A DNA stretch of 64,000 bases from Wuchereria bancrofti. Its lineage: Eukaryota > Nematoda > Chromadorea > Rhabditida > Onchocercidae. The notes below the pieces were generated by a model that saw nothing but the letters and a program-made list of their open reading frames with translations, was not told the DNA's origin and ran no database searches. The stretch lies in the NCBI GenBank assembly GCA_005281725.1, contig SSBO01000003.1, positions 2,531,824 to 2,595,823 of the forward strand. Direction: 5' to 3'. Of this stretch, positions 13,544 to 27,700 are shown piece after piece. A program made the position numbers and the translations under genes. Every line of letters begins with the position of its first letter. Position 1 is the stretch's first letter.

Positions 13544-15107
13544 TTGATAAAATTTTATATCTAGTACAAATAATAATTTAAATTCTCTAAAACATAAAAA
13601 CCACTTCATTGAATTAGCAGAAACTTAAACCCATTTTTTTAAAATGAAAGTATAAATTAAATTCTGACTTTTTTAGTTTTAGAAAATTGATTAAAAAGTT
13701 AGTAAAAGGAGATGGAAGAACAGATGACACATTTAAAAATGCATGCAGTGACGACATCAACTGATACACTTATCTGTACAAAGATAATGAATTATTGTTG
13801 ATAATGAAGTAGTGATAGTATCATTAGTACTATAAATTTCATTTGTCTTAGAGGATTAATTGTACGAAAGAGTTAGAAGGACAGTGATATGCATGGAATG
13901 ATTTAAAATTTGACCTTCAAAAGTTTCCTTTTAAACTTCTCATCTATCTTTCGTTTCTTTTTACCTAAAATTATTACGCACATGTATTGCTGTTAAATGA
14001 TGTCAACAAATTTGAGTAGTACTTTCTTGATTGGAAAATTTAAGTAAAAATCTGGATCGAATATAACTTTACATTTATATTAGTTTGATGTAAGAAATTA
14101 CAATTTCAAGCATTTGTGAAAAATGTTGTTATTAAAGTTAAGTATGTAAAAAGTGCTCTATTAATTGGTAACAATTGAAAGAATTAAAAAGGACTTTTAA
14201 ACAAAAAAAAGAATTTGAAAAGAGCTGTAAAAACAATGAATGACCATTAATTAATATTAATCCAATTTTTTTTTCGTTGACACTTTTTAGTAACTGATTT
14301 TAAAGTTGGCTATATTTTCTTGAAGTTCTATCGCCATAGCAATAAAAATACGTTGCCATGGAAGTTTCAATTTAATTCAACAAAGTCAAATTCCAAAATT
14401 TTCAGTATGGTTTAGACGGCAGTTACAGTGAGGAAACCTCACCGATTCACTATTGTTCATCAGACGAATTTAGAATATCAATCTAAAACTGTCACCAAAT
14501 TAGACATTCATACAAATAAGGCAATCATTCAGCGGTTTTGACTCCTACTCTCTATAATTTAATTTTTCTGCTAAACTTTTCAACAGGATTTCAAGTACCG
14601 CATAAACAGACGATCAGCATGATAATTGTGATATGTGAATTTGAAATTTGTAATTTTTGATGAAAACTGATTTCTAACTAGGATTGAAATTTTGTAGCAA
14701 GTAATGATGAATTTAAAACTGAAAGAAATATATATGATACTTTTTCGACAACTAATTAATCAAAAGTTTATTCTTTTTCGACTTTTTTCAATCAGAAATC
14801 ACTGCCTAACTTTGATTAATTTTTGATCTCTTTGATAAACAAAAAACATTTATTGTTTAATCCTCAACTGATGGAATTAAAAACTAAAAATGTACCGTAT
14901 TCCTGGGTAATGTTGTTTCAAAAAACATACAAGTTTGCATATCAATCATTGGTTTCACTTGCAACAGCATACATAGTATAAAATAACTGCTTTGGTGTGC
15001 GTTTGATTTTGAAGGTAATGGTGAATTTGATGTTTTCATAGTTAGAAATTAAATGAACTCAAAATATTGTTTATCAGTGATAAGCAATAGTGATAGCAAT
15101 AAATGTG

Positions 15108-15175
15108 GATGTGTGTGTGTTTGTTTATGTGTGTGTGTGTGTGTATGTATGTCTGTAGTATATGTGTGTATGTGT
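15108..15175. repeat. TG-rich microsatellite
   Basis: Imperfect (TG)n with TATG interruptions, about 230 bp upstream of the glycerol kinase start codon. Confidence 0.9.
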
Positions 15176-15403
15176 TAAATTAGATGCTAGTATTTTCGTA
15201 AATATCCTAGCATTGATAACAATGATATCATTTTTTTTAAAAAATTTGTTGAAATCCATTGAAAAGGCTTTTACTTCATTTTTTATTTTTGCATGATTCT
15301 TTATGAAAGAGATTGTTTATTATAAGATTGATCCAGTTTGTTTTTTTTTTTACAAGCTTTTTTTGATTTTGTTAAGCAGAAAGAAACTTTATCGAAATCA
15401 AGA

Positions 15404-18400
15404 ATGGAAATTAAAAATGTGCTCATTGGTGCCATCGACCAGAGTACTTCATCTACCCGATTCATCATTTATCAGCTGAATTCTCGAGCAATTGTCGCAA
15501 GTCATCAGGTATTTTCATTTCTTCTTCAAAGCAATATAATACAATAATATAATTAAGATAGCATGTTAAAATTTATTTTCTCCAAATTATGATACAAAAG
15601 TTTTCCTAAGAAGATAATAAGGAAAAATCTTTCAGATCGTTTAAAAATTATGAGATGCATCAAATTCCGAAATTTATTTTACTCATTTAAAGAAAAAAAA
15701 AAAACTGTTTCTTGAAAAATAAAATAAATAAAAATTCTTGCTTGTTTTTGTTATATTTCTATGACACCTAAAATTGCGAATGATTTACTATTGGTATGGA
15801 ATTTAATAAATAACATGATAGGCTTGAAAAGTTTTAGATTGAAATTCGGCAAATTTTCCTACATCCAGGATGGGTTGAGATTGATCCTGAAGAAATAATC
15901 ACTACAACAATAAAATGCATTGATGAATGCTGTAACACTGTTAAAAAAGCAGGTTTCGATATTAATGATATCAAAGCGATCGGAATTTGCAATCAAAGAG
16001 GTTATTAATTAAGTCAACTAATAATATATTTAAGAATAGATTTTAAAAAATGAAAAAAATTGCATGAAAAACTCGAATTGATAGGATAGCATTTAGTGTG
16101 TTTGATTTTTAGAAACAACAATTTTATGGGACAGTAAAACAAGCAAACCTCTTTATAATGCTATTTGTTGGCTCGATAATCGAACAACTGATCTTGTCAA
16201 TTTGTTTATTGAAAAAACAAGTAACAAGTAAATTTGTTAAGATGTTTTCTAATTAAATTTGAACTAGAAAATTAATAAATAATATTGAATCTTATAAATA
16301 TTTTATGTAATCATATATATGGTGAATAATAAATATTCTATATAGACATGTGTATGATGAATATAGTAGGCTTATGAGAGAGGAAAAAGTAGTAAAAAAA
16401 AAGATTTTAAATTCTTAACTTCGAATTCAGTGTGACTGGAAAGGATAAAATGCTTGATAACTTATATCACTCAGTTTATTTACCATTAAGTTCTTTTTCA
16501 ATAGAAAAAAAAAAAAGGAAAAAAAGGGATAAAAAGTTTGTCAATCTATCAGAAAGCTTGATTAATTTAAAAAAAATTTTTTTGAAAAAAACAAAACTAC
16601 TACATTCTAATCCACAATTTGAAAACTTTATTAAATATATATCACATTTCAAGAATCAGTAGAAAGAATTTTTAGTGTTATTTTTTTTTCGCATTTTAGA
16701 TCTGGAGAGCAATTTAAAGAAATGACCGGTCTTCCAATATGCTCATACTTTAGCGCCCTGAAAATTCGTTGGCTTCTGGATAATGTTGATGATGTGAAAA
16801 ATGCTTTGAGACAAGGTGCACTTCCTTTTTCTTGCATGAACAATTTTAAAAAAAAAAAATAAAGAAAAAATGTGATGAAGAGATATTTCGGCTTCTTTTC
16901 TTGTAAAAAATAATTGACAAGTTAAAAGATATAATGATAAATCGTTTAGCTTTCTTAGCTTTCAATTTGTCAAATTGTTAGGACCTATATAATTTGATTC
17001 TAATGAAACAGTTTCCTTTTTTTTTTAAATTCAATTTTTAAGTAACAGTCACTGGGAATGCATTTCAGTCAGGAAATTCAAAAAATACTGACAGAATAAA
17101 TCAATGATATTAGCATTCACCATTGGCTAACTTCGTGAAATTGCATGTTTTTCGTCAAATATTTTTTATGAATAATTTAAAAACTTATTGGAAAATTTAG
17201 TCCTTCTAAATTTATGGAAATGACACAATGAACTTTTTTTTTTCCAATTCTACAAATAAAAAATTTATATTAAGGAACACTGATGTTTGGTACCGTAGAT
17301 TCTTGGTTAATTTATAAGTTGACCGGAAAACATATCACCGATGTCACAAATGCTAGCCGGACCTTGTTAATTTCGATGGAAACATTAAATTGGTCTGAAG
17401 AACTTTGCAATTTCTTCGGAATTCCAATGAGCATTTTGCCGGAAATTCGTTCTTCTGCCGAAATATATGCTACAATATGCTTAGGTTACAAAAATTTTTA
17501 TAAAAGATTAAGCTAAAAGCAATAAATGAAGTTACATTATGTTATGAATTCATAGTAATGCACACTTAGAAATGATTAAATAGACTGAGTTTCTCCTTTA
17601 TTTGACCTTATCAGCAATAAAAGAAAAGAAAAAAAAAATTTTTTTTTCCAAATAATTTAAATAACTTAAAATTACTAAAACAATAGGAATGATAGTGATG
17701 TAAAGTAGTCAAAGAAATCAAAATCGATTTGATCTGTGCAGTGGAATAAAAAATCGTTTTTGAGATTTATATTTAGAAATATTTCTCATTTTCATTAGTG
17801 AAATTTTATGGATGATAATTACTCTATAATTTAGGTACCCTCACAGGAATAGCAATATCGGGTTGTTTGGGTGATCAACAAGCTGCTCTGTTCGGTGAAT
17901 ACTGCTTTGAACCAGGTGAAACAAAATGTACCTATGGTACAGGTACATTTATGCTTACTAATATTGGCAGCAATATGATCATCAACAAAAATGGCCTGAT
18001 AACAACAGTGGCTTATCAAGTATCTAAACATTTCTTGTTATATTTACATATTTATATTATATAATAAAAACAGAAAAGCAATAAAGGATTATTAAGTGGT
18101 AATTTCTTATAAAGAAACAATAGAACAAAGATCAAAGAAGAATAAAAAAGATAATTATAGTACAATATTTTTCTCTTCAGCTCGGTTTGGATGGAAAAGT
18201 TTGTTACGCATTGGAAGGTTCCGGTTCCATTGGTGGAAATGCAATTCGATTCCTCTCCGATAATTTACAATTTATCAACGTAAGTGCGCTTTTTCGAGGA
18301 AATATTGTAAAAGTTATGCATACATAGTAACAATGGTTTCATTAATTAGTTTTTTTTTTTCTTAAATTTATCAATGAATATTTCAAGCTAGGATATATTG

Positions 18401-19417
18401 CTGCTAGAAGACTTCATTATGCTTAAGTATAAAGAAATTTAATTTAATTAAATTTTGCAGAAAGAGTTTATTGAACTTTCCAGCATGTTTCCGAAGTGGA
18501 ACCAGCAGCAGCTTCAGTATCAGGAACAGATGGTGTCATATTTGTACCCTGTTTTACCGGTCTTTACACTCCACATTGGGACTCAACGGCACGTGGTATT
18601 ATATGCGGACTTGTACAGACTACCAAGAAGGAACATATCATTCGAGCTGTTCTTGAAGCTATTTGTTTTCAGACCGAAGAAATGATTGAGGCTATCTGCA
18701 CTGATATGCCGTATAATCAGAAAATTAAAGCCCTCAAAGTTTGTTCTTTCTATTAGTTTGTAAATTTCTAGATTTAAATCATTTTTATTGAAGAAAAAAG
18801 AGGGACTATTTTCCTTCGAATAATATAGAATTTTAATTTTAGGTTGATGGTGGTATAACGGTAAATTCATTATTCTTGCGATTACTAAGTGATATTCTTG
18901 GAATAGATGTGATCAAATCACCCAATGCTGAAGCTTCTTCTTGGGGTGCTGCAATGGTAGCAGCTATTGGTGCTCAAATTATCAGGTTTAATTATTAAAG
19001 GATAATAACTAGAGCATTTTGAAAATGTTTCTTCGTCAATTCATTATGAGGTTCAAAGAATTTAATTTTATAATGTATCAAGTGAAGATGATAAAATTAT
19101 AACATAAGCAATATCAGTTGTTTTTTGATATTCCAGGTTATGAAGTTTATTGCGATACTTTGATGGGATAATTAATAAGTATAGCTTGTACAGGTACAGG
19201 TAAATGTAGATTGAAGAATAAGTATCCTAAATGATATAAATCAGAAATTTAGTCTTAATATTCATAAATAATTTTCAGTTTCAATGAAATTGGAAAATAT
19301 CACGTAGAAGATGGAATTATCCAAAAACCAAACTTAAGTAACGATCAACGTGAACTGATGATTCGTCGATGGAAGAAAGGAATTAGTAGAGCACGTGGAT
19401 GGCTTCAAGATGATTAA
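15404..19417 (+). CDS. GK: Glycerol kinase
   Basis: ATP-dependent phosphorylation of glycerol to glycerol 3-phosphate; FGGY carbohydrate kinase family. Ten exons: 15404-15508, 15838-16000, 16113-16227, 16700-16815, 17275-17484, 17835-18019, 18181-18279, 18484-18738, 18843-18985, 19279-19417. They sum to 1530 bp, or 509 aa plus TAA, the normal family length. Visible motifs are the N-terminal phosphate loop [10 protein letters not shown] (Asp12), NQRETTILWD (about 87-96), the glycerol-binding WLDNRT (109-114), [31 protein letters not shown] with the expected catalytic Asp250, TYGTGTF (269-275), [20 protein letters not shown] and VDGGITVNS. The start MEIKN is preferred over an in-frame ATG at 15338 because the extra 22 residues look like translated UTR. 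For exon 8 the downstream acceptor at 18483 is needed, since using the upstream one shifts the frame. A possible polyadenylation signal AATAAA lies at about 19445. No key residue is lost. Confidence 0.97.
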
Positions 19418-21740
19418 ACAATATGAAATTACGAAATGTTCTACAATAAAAAAAGGAGAATAAACGTAGAATTCAACCTTTCTACAGTCGAAATGAATAT
19501 TTTGCATTGAAATGATGTCGAATTTAATCATATTAATTTTAAATTTCAAAGACTCCCAAATTAGTACCACTTACTTTCAGAATTTAATACCAAATCTTGT
19601 TAGTATATTATAGGACGTAAAGCAAACAGAAGTTAAGCACGTCCCTAACTGTAAAATTTAAATAAGAACTTGAATCGGACTTAATTTTTCAGTAAGATTT
19701 TAATCCATTTGAAGAACTGTTACTATTGATGTTTAAAAAACTCTGTGTTAATTGGAATTTTAAATGGATTTAAAAAGAGTGTTATAAATGATAAACAATA
19801 ATTTATTCCTGTCTAATTTGCTCTGCTTTCTAATCAGATTTTCTCACAAATTTGATAGCTATAACAATAAAATATTTTGCCATAAAGTTTGAACTTATTG
19901 CATAATACATCAACATCAAATTGATGGGAACAGAAGTTAAAAGTGCACTTGCCTTTGTGTATTTCAAAAAAAAAAATGAATCACTCATTGAAAATGAAAT
20001 GATAAACACACGAATCAGAAATTAATGAGAGATTCTTCACCTGGCTTACTTTCTCTACTATTCAATTAGAAGCTACTTTATTATGCTGTTTATCATATAG
20101 GAATTCAGCAATTTATTCCGTAAAAAGGTTACATTCATTTTAAAACAATTTAAATTTAAAACAATTCAAAAAATTACAATTTAAGATAAAATATACTACA
20201 TTGTTAACCGATCTAAAAAAAGTTCTCTTATCTCAAACAGAGATTCATCGTTTATCGTGCAGAAGGGCAAACGCAAGGGAACTTACATATATGAAAATAA
20301 TACAGCAGAGCATGCCAGTAAGATAGATGGCATAAAATTTCAAAACTAAAACGGGAACAAGCGATATCTACAGGGGAATCTGGAATGATATACCGTTTTC
20401 GCAATTAAAGCCAATCAATCCCATAGATGAATCTACTAGCTGGATTTGTGTTAATTCCGTATTTTTTTCTAAAAGTTAATTTGTATTATAATATTTACAC
20501 AGCTTATCGTTAAAACAGTGATATCATCAAGAAACAGAAAAAAAAAGACCTCTTAAAGTTATGTTAACTATCACATAAGAGATTAAGTTTCTTATCGTAG
20601 TGTTTAAACTTTTCAAACACTATTGTTTTGCTAAAAATTTTAATCGATTCAGAAAGACGTAAAAAAAGTATTGTTCAAAAAAAGAATTAAGCAGATAAAA
20701 CAGCAAAAAGAATTCGAAAAAATCGGGAATATGAGCAACGTAAACTGATGGAATGTTAAGGGAATAATAATTAGTTAAATTCGAAAAGATAAAAAAGCCT
20801 CCTACCAAGCTTGTTTCTCGTTTTTCCAAAACAGCATATTTACCATGTTAGATGTTATGAAGAAGCCACTATCAATTCAAAAAATAAGACAAAATTTCAA
20901 ACCAATGAAATTAACTATTTAATTGCAAAAAAAAAGAAAAAAAATCAGCCTGAAGGGTCCAGAAATAGTAAGGTGTTATTGCCCGAGTATTTGTAATGTA
21001 ATTTTCTAAATAATCGCTTTTTAAGAACTTTGCAATGCTGGATTTCTTTTCTAAATCAAGAAAAATAAAAAAATATTAAAAAACACAAAATCGAGAAGGC
21101 AAAAGCGAAGGGAAAACACATGAGGTATGCCAAGAGGCAGTAAAATAAAACTGTTGGAAACATTCCCTTCTTTTCTTAAAATATCCCAAATATTAAGAAA
21201 ATTCACTTATTTCAGACAGAAAGAGCACCTGATTCCAAAATTCTTTTTCAACTTGTAATAATTTCAGTAGTACTAGTCAAATAAGAATGATTTCAGATTC
21301 TCCCATAAAATTCCTTTTGCAATGCTAGCTTTTCATGAAATCAATTTCTGTGAAGAATAAGTTATGCAAAAAAAAAAGAAAAAAAAAACAGATCTAATTA
21401 ATCGAATTTTCAAAGCTGAAAAGATTTGGTAAAATAAAGCGACAATATAAATGGCAGTAATAATAATAACATAAATAATAAAACGGCATGAAAAGTGCTG
21501 CAATATTTGAAGTGAAAATTAAATCAAAGAAAAATTTTTTCATTTTCCTTCGAAAATCAGTCGAAAGCTATAGAACATTCATATTTTAGCCAAAGAGATG
21601 AAGAAGTATAAATAGGACGAGAGAAGTTTATCCTTAAGACTTTTTCCTTCAATTTAAATTCGAGTAATCAAAATCTAAGGAAACATATTTTAAAGAACTA
21701 TTCAATAAGATAAGAAAACCAGATATTAAAGTCTTATAAT
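19418..21740. other. Convergent intergenic region, no gene seen
   Basis: About 2.3 kb between the 3' ends of glycerol kinase (plus) and the RhoGAP gene (minus). AT-rich with poly-A runs and only low-complexity open frames. It should hold both 3' UTRs. Confidence 0.6.
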
Positions 21741-24700
21741 TTAGAAATGGACATTTTTAAACTGCGAAACAGTTTTTGACCTTCTCCCATGAGAAATACT
21801 ACTATCACTACCATTGTTGGGATAATAACGCCTCTCAAACTCCGGTGATGGTGCATTTGATTTCTGGCTCTGCTGTTGCAGTTCAATCAAAGAGGATGGA
21901 AGTACAGGTTGCCCAGTACCTGGCAAACTTCGACTGCACGTATGTGGTACATTACGACGGTACAACGGCGCTGATCTACATGAAACAGTAACTTCGCTCG
22001 AATCCTGAAATCGGGCAAGTTAGTTAAGGACGGAGTTAAATTAAAAATAAATAACTTCGAATTTATCTGGAAAGAATGATAAGGAGCAGAAAAATAAAAC
22101 CTGCATGGAAATAAGGAAAGGATAAGAAATTTATTCCTAGAAATCTATTACACAACTATGAAACATCCGTGCAGACTTACGTAATTACGTAAAAGAAATA
22201 TAAGTATCATGCCCAGAAGAGTATTTCAATGCCGAAGATGACTATGCTTTATGATTCTAGTCAAAATTACAGGATAATTTCGTAGTGTAATGAACTGAAC
22301 TGGCTATTCCCCTATAAAAAACCAATGGAAATTTTACAAAACATACTCGTTCCTTACTACCACTCTCAACGATTCGATTAGGACGTACGTAATGAGTACG
22401 CCAAGAACGTCGACGAACGATACCACCAGCTATCCGAGATGTTGGAGACATTGCTGGCTGTGTTGCTGCAGGAAGTTCTCCAGATACATTAATTGAAGAT
22501 GAGGTGATTGCTCCTTCGCATGCTTTCTATAAAAGTTACGAAATTTTTTGTATTGTTAGATTTTTGAATCTTTTTGTGGTGATAACTAGAAATTCCGCAA
22601 GAATTAAAAGGAAATAGTTTTTATTTTTTTGAACTCAATAACTAAATTCATTTAATGTGTTTTATTCATACATAATACTTACCGACAAAGGTAGTTTTCG
22701 AGTAACATTTATGAGACATTCATCAGCATTATCTGAGCCTTTCGTGCGTCTGTCACGTGACCTCATTGTTGAGTCATCAAACTGACAATACGGTTGAAGC
22801 ATGCTAGTAGAGGAAAGTTCGGAAGCACTTAGCTGTGATGTGCCACTATCTTTTGCTGACGATGCAGGCAAAAGAAACCTAAAAACAAACAAAGCAATTA
22901 ATTCCACTTCTATAAGATATATATATGAAAAACTATCCAGATTCTAATCCATAGAATTGGAATTTTAATGGATTTTTCGACTTATTGTTAATATATGTAA
23001 ACTGTATGACACTTTATTCTAATTTCTGAGTAATTAATAAATGTTACAAAGTTATGGAAAAATGCACTAACCACTCGGACCGTGTACGCATACGTCTTGT
23101 TTGCCTTTCATGTACCCATTCAAGATAGGTAAGTGAATGAGTACTTTCCAACAATCCACTACCATGAACTGCATTCAAAGAATATTTTTCATCATCATCA
23201 CTATGCGGATGTTGAACCTTTAATTGGCATAAAATAATATTAAAGAACAAGAAACTGCTCCCAAATAAGTAAAAACAACAACTGGAAGGGATCAGAGTTC
23301 TGGTCATTGATGAAAAAATTCAACAGTATTTAATTCAAATTCTAAGAGATTTAAATTAAAATCTCAGGAAAACTATTTCATCTTATATATTGATGCTAAA
23401 TATTTCCAAAAACAAAAGTTTCTACTGAAAAATCTATTAAAAATTAAATCAAAAGAATTAACAAAAAAAATTGTGCGTGAAAAATTTAAAGCACACAACT
23501 ACTGCATGTAACTTCAGGATCACTAGTCTTGGAAAACTATTTCATCTCCCCAAAGCAAAATTCCCTCAGCATTTAACCGACAAATAAAACAAAATATACC
23601 TCTGCAGCTGAGCTGCTTAGTCGTTTATATGTCAGTCCGTGATGACTTGTTGATTGCGTTTGTCGACGCGAATAACACCGATAATTCCGGTCTATCGCAC
23701 TTCTATCATTAATGGCATCAGCACTCATAATTACCATATCGGATTGACTGTGCGATTCCGGCAAAACTATTAAATAACGTTATTAGTTTATTGTATTTCC
23801 TTCAGTTGAAATGAATTTGTATAACTTTAAAATATTATTGTGTTTCAAAACGAATGAACTTCAGTTTCTTTTTAATCTTCATTTTTTTTTTCTTTCTTTT
23901 GAAAGCAACAGAAGCAATAAATATCTAGCAAAGGTCAAAGCTCAACACTTTTTGACGTAATGAGGAACAAACTGACTTGAAACCAGTAAAGGCTTAAGGT
24001 CTTAAAGTCCTGTTAAAATTAGTTTTCATATATCTTAGAATGAATAAACAAATTTTCTACACTATACAAGAGGCAATGTCTTCGCTGCCTAATAAGCTTG
24101 ACTTCATTGAAGTATTAGGATCAATCGATCAATCCTTCTTCTTTCCCTTTTGCCCTTGGTCCTCTTTACGGCCTGATACTTGGAAAGGCCCAGCATCCAT
24201 GCCACATGCTTATGACATTGCTGAGCAAGAGTTCCTTACCTAATCATTTTGCAAAACTTCTGCTCCCTCATTGTCTTTTAAAACACCCACTTGCTTTCAC
24301 AAACTTATTTACCCAAAGAGAAAACTAAGTGTTATTTTGTAAACATTCATTCATAATAGTTATCCGATTGAAGTAAAATAAGAATAAAGCAATGTAAGCA
24401 AACCGGAAAAGAAAAAGAAAATTATTCTGCAGTCAATAATTAGACCTAGATATTTCATTTCCCAGTTACTGTAATTCACACAAACACTGGAAAAAGGGAA
24501 GAGGGAAGAACGAGCTGACACTTTCAATTTTTCAATTATGTCGTATAGGTAGGTCACACTGTATACTTCTAAGATTAATTTCAAGCTTTGCCACAATACA
24601 AAGACTATTCCATTAATGAATTAACAAGCAAACAAGTACAAATTGCACAACTCTATTATGTGATATGTTTTATTGATTGGTTCTTTTTCGAGTTGAGAAT

Positions 24701-27700
24701 AATCATTCCTGAACAGCATTTCGTCAGTATTGAAAGAAAATTAGAAATCATAAGTAAAAATTTTGGACTTGTGCAAATATCAAAACACAGGAAACATCTG
24801 CCAGAAAATTATTGAACTATCGCAGTTACAAAGTTTTACAAGCATGAACAGCAAACTCAAACAGGCATGAGAAGAGATAGTTTTACAAATAGGCAGAAAA
24901 CAACATCGGATATGGTTTAGATAAGAATATATATCACATCTGCGTATATAGTCCTTCACAGTGTAATATAATAGCGTCGCTAACTCACGTGGGATGTAAC
25001 TTAAACAATGTAGTAATAATGCAAATTTGCTGTTAAGTATTTTCAAAGTAATTGAGTGATTCAAAAGCAGAAAGACACAAATAGGAAATTTGTAAGACAA
25101 ACAAAGACGAGGTATATAGCATTCATTCCTTACCTATTTGCTATGCGCTAATGTTAACGAATTCCACACCACATGAAATCAAACACTATCATGTAAGTAT
25201 CAAAAGGTCAAAAATAATGGATAAGGCAATAAGTTCACTGAAGGGAAGGAATTGATATTTCGCTATTTACCAACCGAAAAGTGTTTCAAATTTTAGACCC
25301 CTAATATATTTCACATACAATTTATACGTATTGGTTATGCATTTTGCAAGCGTCAAAAAGACGAATACAGGAAATTTGTTAGAGGAATTTAAATTGATAT
25401 AGCGCATACAGGAGACAAGAAATGAATCGGTAAGTAAGCTTAAATAGAACTTACGGTTGAGAACTTAACTGAAGTAATCAAGGAGATTCTAAATTACACT
25501 CTCTTCCTATAAGCCATAAGTGAAGCAACATGAAGATATGCAGCACAAAAAGCATAGAATTGATGTAGCTTACATAAAACTACAAATATTGCACCAATAA
25601 CTGCGGTTCGTAACGAAAAGAGTATTAAAAATGAAAGAAACGAAAAATGCTTCTGTTGAACTTCAATGATCATAAATAACAAAATTAGAAACGAAATTGG
25701 TTAAAAAAGAAAATCGATTACCAATAAAGGAATACTTGAAAATTTAATTAGAAATACATTTGAAAATGTAAAAAGCGTTATTTGCTGAGGTCATAAGATT
25801 TTCAAATGGCTTGGAAAAGAAAAACGAACTCAAGAAATAAGTTGTAACAGACACAAACATAAACGTATAATGCAGCTTATTTGAGCGAATGATTGTTACA
25901 CAATGAATGAAGTGACAGTTGAAATTGTTACATACAGCAATTTTGATAAAGAAATAGATTTAAATCAATTGAAACTAAAGTGAAGAAGTTTACAAATATA
26001 GTCAGAAAATATCCTAGACTATATATAAGATAATCATGATGAAAATCCTAAGACATGTCCTCCCTAGAAATTCGCAATGGAAATAGTATCTCATTCAGTC
26101 TACTATTTATTACACTAAATAAACAAATAACGATCAACCGTTGTCATTACTTTCTAAGAAATAATAAGAAATAATCGTCAGCAGCAAAATAAAGTAGCCC
26201 TTGAACAGTGCAGTCCCGACGTTCACATTTCATTAAATTGTATGCATATTATTTGAGCACCTAGAAAAAGGAAGGGAAGGACTGATATTTCGCTGCTTAC
26301 CAACCGTTGTGAAAATTTAGTCAATTCTTCTAAATGAAAAACTGGAACTGAAATTTAATTTTAAAAAAACAAATAGACTTCTTCCACAATCAGTAGATTT
26401 TACGCAGTTGAAACAATAAGCAATTATTTCTGTTAGAATTAAGCTAACATGTCACAAAACACAATTCTATCCCGCTTCGTGCATGGTTATTTTTGCACTC
26501 ACAAGTTAAAATTGCAAAAGAGAAGAGTGAGAGAGGAAAACAAAGATGGAAATGATTATTGTGGATTGAAATGACAATGCCGAAGTAGGGCCCACAGCCC
26601 CTTTAAAATTATAACTTCTTAAGTAGCGCAATTATACACCCGAAATTGTCGAAACTTCTGTATTACTCACGCTTGATGTTCATTTCCAAATGCAGTGGTA
26701 ATTTCACTATTTGATGTCCTCAAGACTGGTTTCTCGTTTTTGCATATCAGCTCATCGTCAGCGATCGTCGCAACTGTGATATGCTGAGGTCCAGTTCCGA
26801 AAAATGTTCGTTTACAATCGGGTGCCGCCATGTGCGGATAACCTCTAGTTTGTTGTCGAGATTGTAGATTTGTGACAGATGTTAAGAGAGTGAATTCAAG
26901 TTCATTATTATCCACAGCAGTATCAACAGAAATACAATGCCTTCTAATGGGATGATGCATTGTTCTCACATTATTATTTCTGTTAACTTTCCCTGTTTCT
27001 CCCTTACCTCCTAAGCATTCAGTTCTATTAGCTGCCCAAACTGAAATATTTTCAACATTTTGAAGATATTTTTGTTGATGATCGGAGTGCCTACCACAGT
27101 TAGAGCTAATGTGGTCGATCGCTGCAACGGTACTCATCGAATATCTTCCAGCACATCGAGCAGCCATAATCGAGTAAGTACTGGGCGATGGTACTGGCCA
27201 ATCGTGTACATCTAAAAGAAAAAATGAACCAGACAAAAAACGTCCTTAAAATACAAGACGTTCAGAAAATTAAAGTATATTATCTAAAAGAGAGACATCT
27301 CGGAAAAAAAGAAAAAGAAAATCCCAAAAGCATTCCCAAATAAAATTTCTAAGTTAGTGCAGACAAGTTAGTGCAGTTTCTTAGCTTCTTAGTAAGGATC
27401 ACAATGACTACGAATGAATTGGGCAAAATATACTACGAGAAATAAATGATTTTTTATGAAGTAGATGAAATGGTGCATAACTAGTCTGCAATTTACGACA
27501 ATCCATTCAAATCTAATAAAAAAAGTATACAATTACGTGCTAAAAAGCAAGATGTCATAGTTAATAGATGTTAAATCATTTTAAGTGTAACAAAATTTGT
27601 TAGCATCAAATATTTAATCTTTGAACTTAGTATCAAGCGCCAAAAGTGCTGGTCTAATACCAACACACCAAGCAATGCGACATTAACATCAAAGCAGCAT

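Larger units (their letters stand above)
12607..15403. other. Divergent intergenic region between epimerase and glycerol kinase
   Basis: About 2.8 kb between two head-to-head genes, so it should contain both promoters. I see no defined motif. It holds an (AT)n run at 13524-13543 and a TG-rich microsatellite at 15108-15175. The open frames are not credible coding sequence. Confidence 0.6.

Noticed and set aside
18455..18685. Reading of glycerol kinase exon 8 in the frame starting [12 protein letters not shown]
   Set aside because: The conserved kinase sequence lies in a different frame, entered from the acceptor at 18483.
8764..19417. Operon arrangement of epimerase and glycerol kinase
   Set aside because: The genes are head-to-head on opposite strands, 2.9 kb apart; a nematode operon needs the same strand and close spacing.
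24040..24243. 67-codon plus-strand ORF in the RhoGAP intron
   Set aside because: It overlaps, on the opposite strand, the 41-nt exon predicted by phase, and has no family match that I recognise.
26667..27236. 189-codon ORF as a separate gene
   Set aside because: Its start lies in intron sequence. The real exon begins at 27211 and ends at the donor after 26671, in phase with the RhoGAP gene.
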